Source: Rhynchopus sp. YZ270_cl-10 (lineage: Eukaryota; Euglenozoa; Diplonemea; Diplonemida; Diplonemidae). Taken from it: a stretch of DNA of 64,000 bases. Made by a program: the position numbers and the translations under genes. The DNA is taken from the NCBI GenBank assembly GCA_964035575.1, contig OZ037857.1, positions 868,001 through 932,000 of the forward strand, written 5' to 3'. The notes under the pieces are model-generated. The model was not told the origin of the DNA and made no database searches. It was given only the letters and a program-made list of their open reading frames with translations. The first letter of the stretch is position 1. Each line of letters begins with the position of its first letter. Positions 60,078 through 64,000 of this stretch are shown in pieces.

Positions 60078-61046
60078 ATGAAGACCGCTCTGTCTGTTCT
60101 CGCAATGGCGGCAGCCTCGACTGCCCTGCCCGCGTCGTACGTGGAGATGAACGAAGGCCTGCTGTGGGCGAACTTCAAGCAGACCTACGGGAAGCAGTAC
60201 AGCGGTGAGGACGAGTGGGCCCGCCGTGCCGTCTTCAAGAAGAACATGCTGAAGGCTGCTGAGCGTGAGGCCGGATCCAAGACCGGAGTGCGCCACGGAA
60301 TGAACCAGTTCACGGACCTGACTGAGGAGGAGTTCAAGGCGTACCACACCCTGAGCGTGCCCGCGAAGGAGTCGCCGAAGAAGCAGTTCTCTGAGTCGGA
60401 GGTGCTGAAGGTGAAGGACACCTCTGTGGACTGGAGGACACAGAACCGTGTGACCCACGTGAAGAACCAGGCACAGTGCGGATCGTGCTGGGCATTCTCC
60501 ACCACCGGAGGAATTGAGGGACAGTGGTCGAAGGACAACACCCTGACCTCGGTGTCCGAGCAGGAGCTTGTGTCGTGCGACAAGGTCGACGCCGGATGCA
60601 ACGGAGGTCTGATGGACAACGCGTTCCAGTGGCTTCTGGACCACCACAACGGAGACATTGTGACTGAGGAGGCCTACCCGTACACGAGCGGAGGTGGCAT
60701 CACCGGAAGCTGCAAGTACGAGTCGTCGATGAAGGTCGGCTCCACGATCTCGAGCTACAAGGACCTTGCCCACAACGAGGACGAGATGGCGACTTGGATG
60801 ATCACGAACGGACCGATCTCGATTGCCGTTGACGCGACCTCGTGGCAGACGTACCAGGGTGGAGTGATGGACAACTGCGAGTCCCGCCAGCTTGACCACG
60901 GAGTCCTCGCTGTCGGTGTGACCCCCGACTACTGGATTGTGAAGAACTCCTGGGCATCTGGCTGGGGAGAGTCTGGATACATCCGCCTTGCCCGTGGCAC
61001 CAACCAGTGCCTCCTCAAGAACTCCCCTTCCCACCCGATTGTCTGA
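60078..61046 (+). CDS. Cathepsin L-like papain-family cysteine protease (322 aa)
   Basis: A lysosomal/endosomal or secreted endopeptidase of family C1A. The signal peptide (MKTALSVLAMAAASTALP) is followed by an I29 inhibitor prodomain (LLWANFKQTYGKQY through MNQFTDLTEEEFKAYH). The mature domain begins near SVDWRTQNRVT. The oxyanion Gln and catalytic Cys137 lie in QAQCGSCWAF, His274 in LDHGV and Asn290 in NSWASGWG, so all catalytic residues are present. The segments VSEQELVSCDKVDAGCNGGL and GTNQCLLK resemble trypanosomatid cathepsin L/cruzipain enzymes, but there is no long C-terminal extension. A second member of the family begins at 63777, across a polyubiquitin gene. Strongly biased GC-rich codons suggest high expression. 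Confidence 0.96.
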   Translation: MKTALSVLAMAAASTALPASYVEMNEGLLWANFKQTYGKQYSGEDEWARRAVFKKNMLKAAEREAGSKTGVRHGMNQFTDLTEEEFKAYHTLSVPAKESPKKQFSESEVLKVKDTSVDWRTQNRVTHVKNQAQCGSCWAFSTTGGIEGQWSKDNTLTSVSEQELVSCDKVDAGCNGGLMDNAFQWLLDHHNGDIVTEEAYPYTSGGGITGSCKYESSMKVGSTISSYKDLAHNEDEMATWMITNGPISIAVDATSWQTYQGGVMDNCESRQLDHGVLAVGVTPDYWIVKNSWASGWGESGYIRLARGTNQCLLKNSPSHPIV

Positions 61047-62830
<1,784 letters not shown>

Positions 62831-63776
62831 ATATGACTGAAGTGGAGTGCATGTTGTCCTTGTGGAGCTGCTCGCGTGTCTGACCATTACATTGAGAAAA
62901 GCTGTGTGGTAAACAATTATAAAAAAGGCTTGTGGAAACACAACAAAATGTAACATTTCTCGCTTTTGGCTGAAGCCCCTAACGTGCTACATACACGCAA
63001 TCTATCTAAGGGGTGGAGGCAGTGACTTTTTCTTGATTTTTTTATTTGACACAAATCAAAACTACCGAAAAGGGAAAATAGCAATTGAATAGAAGGTCAG
63101 TTCTCCTTTTCACAGGCAAAAATAAACAGTCGACGTGATTTGTTTGAAATCGAAGATTTCTGTATACACGTGTCTTGCGTTGCGCGTGAGCATCGTGTAG
63201 CATGACTCGGTAACTTTATTTTCTAGCTTTGTTCTCCATGACTTCTCTTTGTGTTATTTTTTTACTTTTTTTACTTTTTACTTTTTTCTCTTTACTTTTG
63301 TTTTAATTGTTTTTGTAGACCCTCGGGCGTACACACTCTATCCTGCACACTTGCTGTGCAAAGCGTACGTCTGCACGTGACGTTCTCTTGCTGCGGAACA
63401 TTCATTGTTCGGCAACTTTTCCCGCACTTTGGTGGAAGGGAGAACCAAAAGAAATGAGAAGAGCGTTTCGTGACAATAAAGGACTGCATATGGCACACAA
63501 CGCAAAAATGCGATACGAAAGGAAAATGCTGAACCCCCACACCCACCCACTCTGCTTTCTTGTATCTTCACTCCACAAGTGTTACACTTCTTTCCTTCCA
63601 CCCATCTTCAAGGTGTGACTTTAGACCCTTCTTCACCGGCTGTCTGTGCCATCTGGAGGGTGCATCACCATGACCGAGATTTACTTCCATTTGTGAGCTG
63701 CCACATGACAACACATCACCACACCAAACAAACCCCAAGCAAACCACTGACAGAAAAGACTCAAAGCAAACTCACA
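62831..63776. other. Intergenic region between polyubiquitin and the second cathepsin gene
   Basis: No gene is seen. A T-rich tract with ACTTTTT units lies at about 63255-63320. Candidate acceptor AG at 63752-63753 (CACTGACAG), 24 nt before the next ATG. Confidence 0.6.
63752..63753 (+). promoter_or_regulatory. Predicted trans-splice acceptor AG for the second cathepsin gene
   Basis: CCACTGACAG|AAAAG, followed by a CA/A-rich leader like that of the first cathepsin gene. Confidence 0.5.
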
Positions 63777-64000
63777 ATGCGCACCCTGTCCCTTGTTGTG
63801 TGTGCCCTCCTGGCGAGCCAGGCACACGGCTACTCTGAGCAGTACGTGCGTGCGAACTCGCAGCTGCTGTGGAACACCTTCAAGAACGACCACGGGAAGC
63901 AGTACTCGAGCATCGCGGAGGAGCAGCGCCGCTACGGGATCTTCACCGCCAACATGCTGAAGGCGTCGCGTTTCGAGAAGGAGCAGACCAAGGGAGCCCA
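63777..64000 (+). CDS. Cathepsin L-like cysteine protease, start of a second gene (cut by window end)
   Basis: 74 codons are visible. They encode a signal peptide (MRTLSLVVCALLASQAHG) and the start of an I29 prodomain. SQLLWNTFKNDHGKQYSS and RRYGIFTANMLKASRFEKEQ align with GLLWANFKQTYGKQYSG and RRAVFKKNMLKAAEREAG of the protease at 60078. This is a diverged paralog, not a recent copy. The catalytic domain lies outside the window, so activity cannot be judged. Confidence 0.88.
   Translation, partial: MRTLSLVVCALLASQAHGYSEQYVRANSQLLWNTFKNDHGKQYSSIAEEQRRYGIFTANMLKASRFEKEQTKGA

Overview
This window is eukaryotic nuclear DNA from a protist. I infer a euglenozoan, most likely a diplonemid-like flagellate. 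Three things point that way. The cathepsin L-like protease at 60078-61046 closely resembles the kinetoplastid cysteine proteases in its SCDK, GLMDNAFQW and TNQCLLK segments. Every gene I can support lies on the + strand. Most start codons sit about 10-30 nt after a pyrimidine-rich tract ending in AG, as expected for spliced-leader trans-splicing. Conventional introns also occur: four with GTATGT/C donors and AG acceptors, which argues against a trypanosomatid. No spliced-leader gene, rRNA or tRNA was recognised, so the taxonomic call is inference.

Layout. 1-7828: end of a giant GPI-anchor-like surface protein. 8658-10388: coiled-coil-like protein of unknown function. 10651-11775: secreted Cys-rich protein. 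14282-18654: four-exon receptor with two membrane segments, a HAMP-like linker, a degenerate nucleotide-cyclase domain and a MAP3K-like kinase. 18655-33035: 14 kb without a convincing gene, full of terminal-inverted-repeat elements and minisatellites. 33036-36842 and 41849-45787: tandem paralogous membrane proteins with Pro/Thr stalks, separated by a 1.9-kb fold-back element. 45788-50612: more small elements. 50613-53760: duplicated periplasmic-binding-protein-like surface protein with one intron. 56255-57211: methylsterol-monooxygenase-like enzyme. 60078-61046: cathepsin L-like protease. 61913-62830: tetra-ubiquitin. 63777-64000: start of a second cathepsin L-like gene.

Functionally, the gene set is mainly surface, secreted and lysosomal: large adhesin-like ectodomains, a sensor kinase, a possible ligand- or metal-capture protein and papain-family proteases. 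This suits a free-living phagotroph or saprotroph. No operon-like functional link between neighbours is evident beyond the two local gene duplications.

Most notable are: an in-frame TGA in the middle of a membrane anchor at 53758-53760, followed by a plausible stop-transfer sequence and cytoplasmic tail; a near-identical patch of about 400 bp shared by the two stalked paralogs, suggesting gene conversion; a cyclase-kinase fusion whose cyclase lacks a metal-binding Asp; several inverted-repeat element families that share one conserved core despite unrelated ends; and dozens of short intergenic motifs (GCACGAGAGGC...TTCATCTT and relatives), all in transcriptional orientation and usually preceded by an acceptor-like AG.
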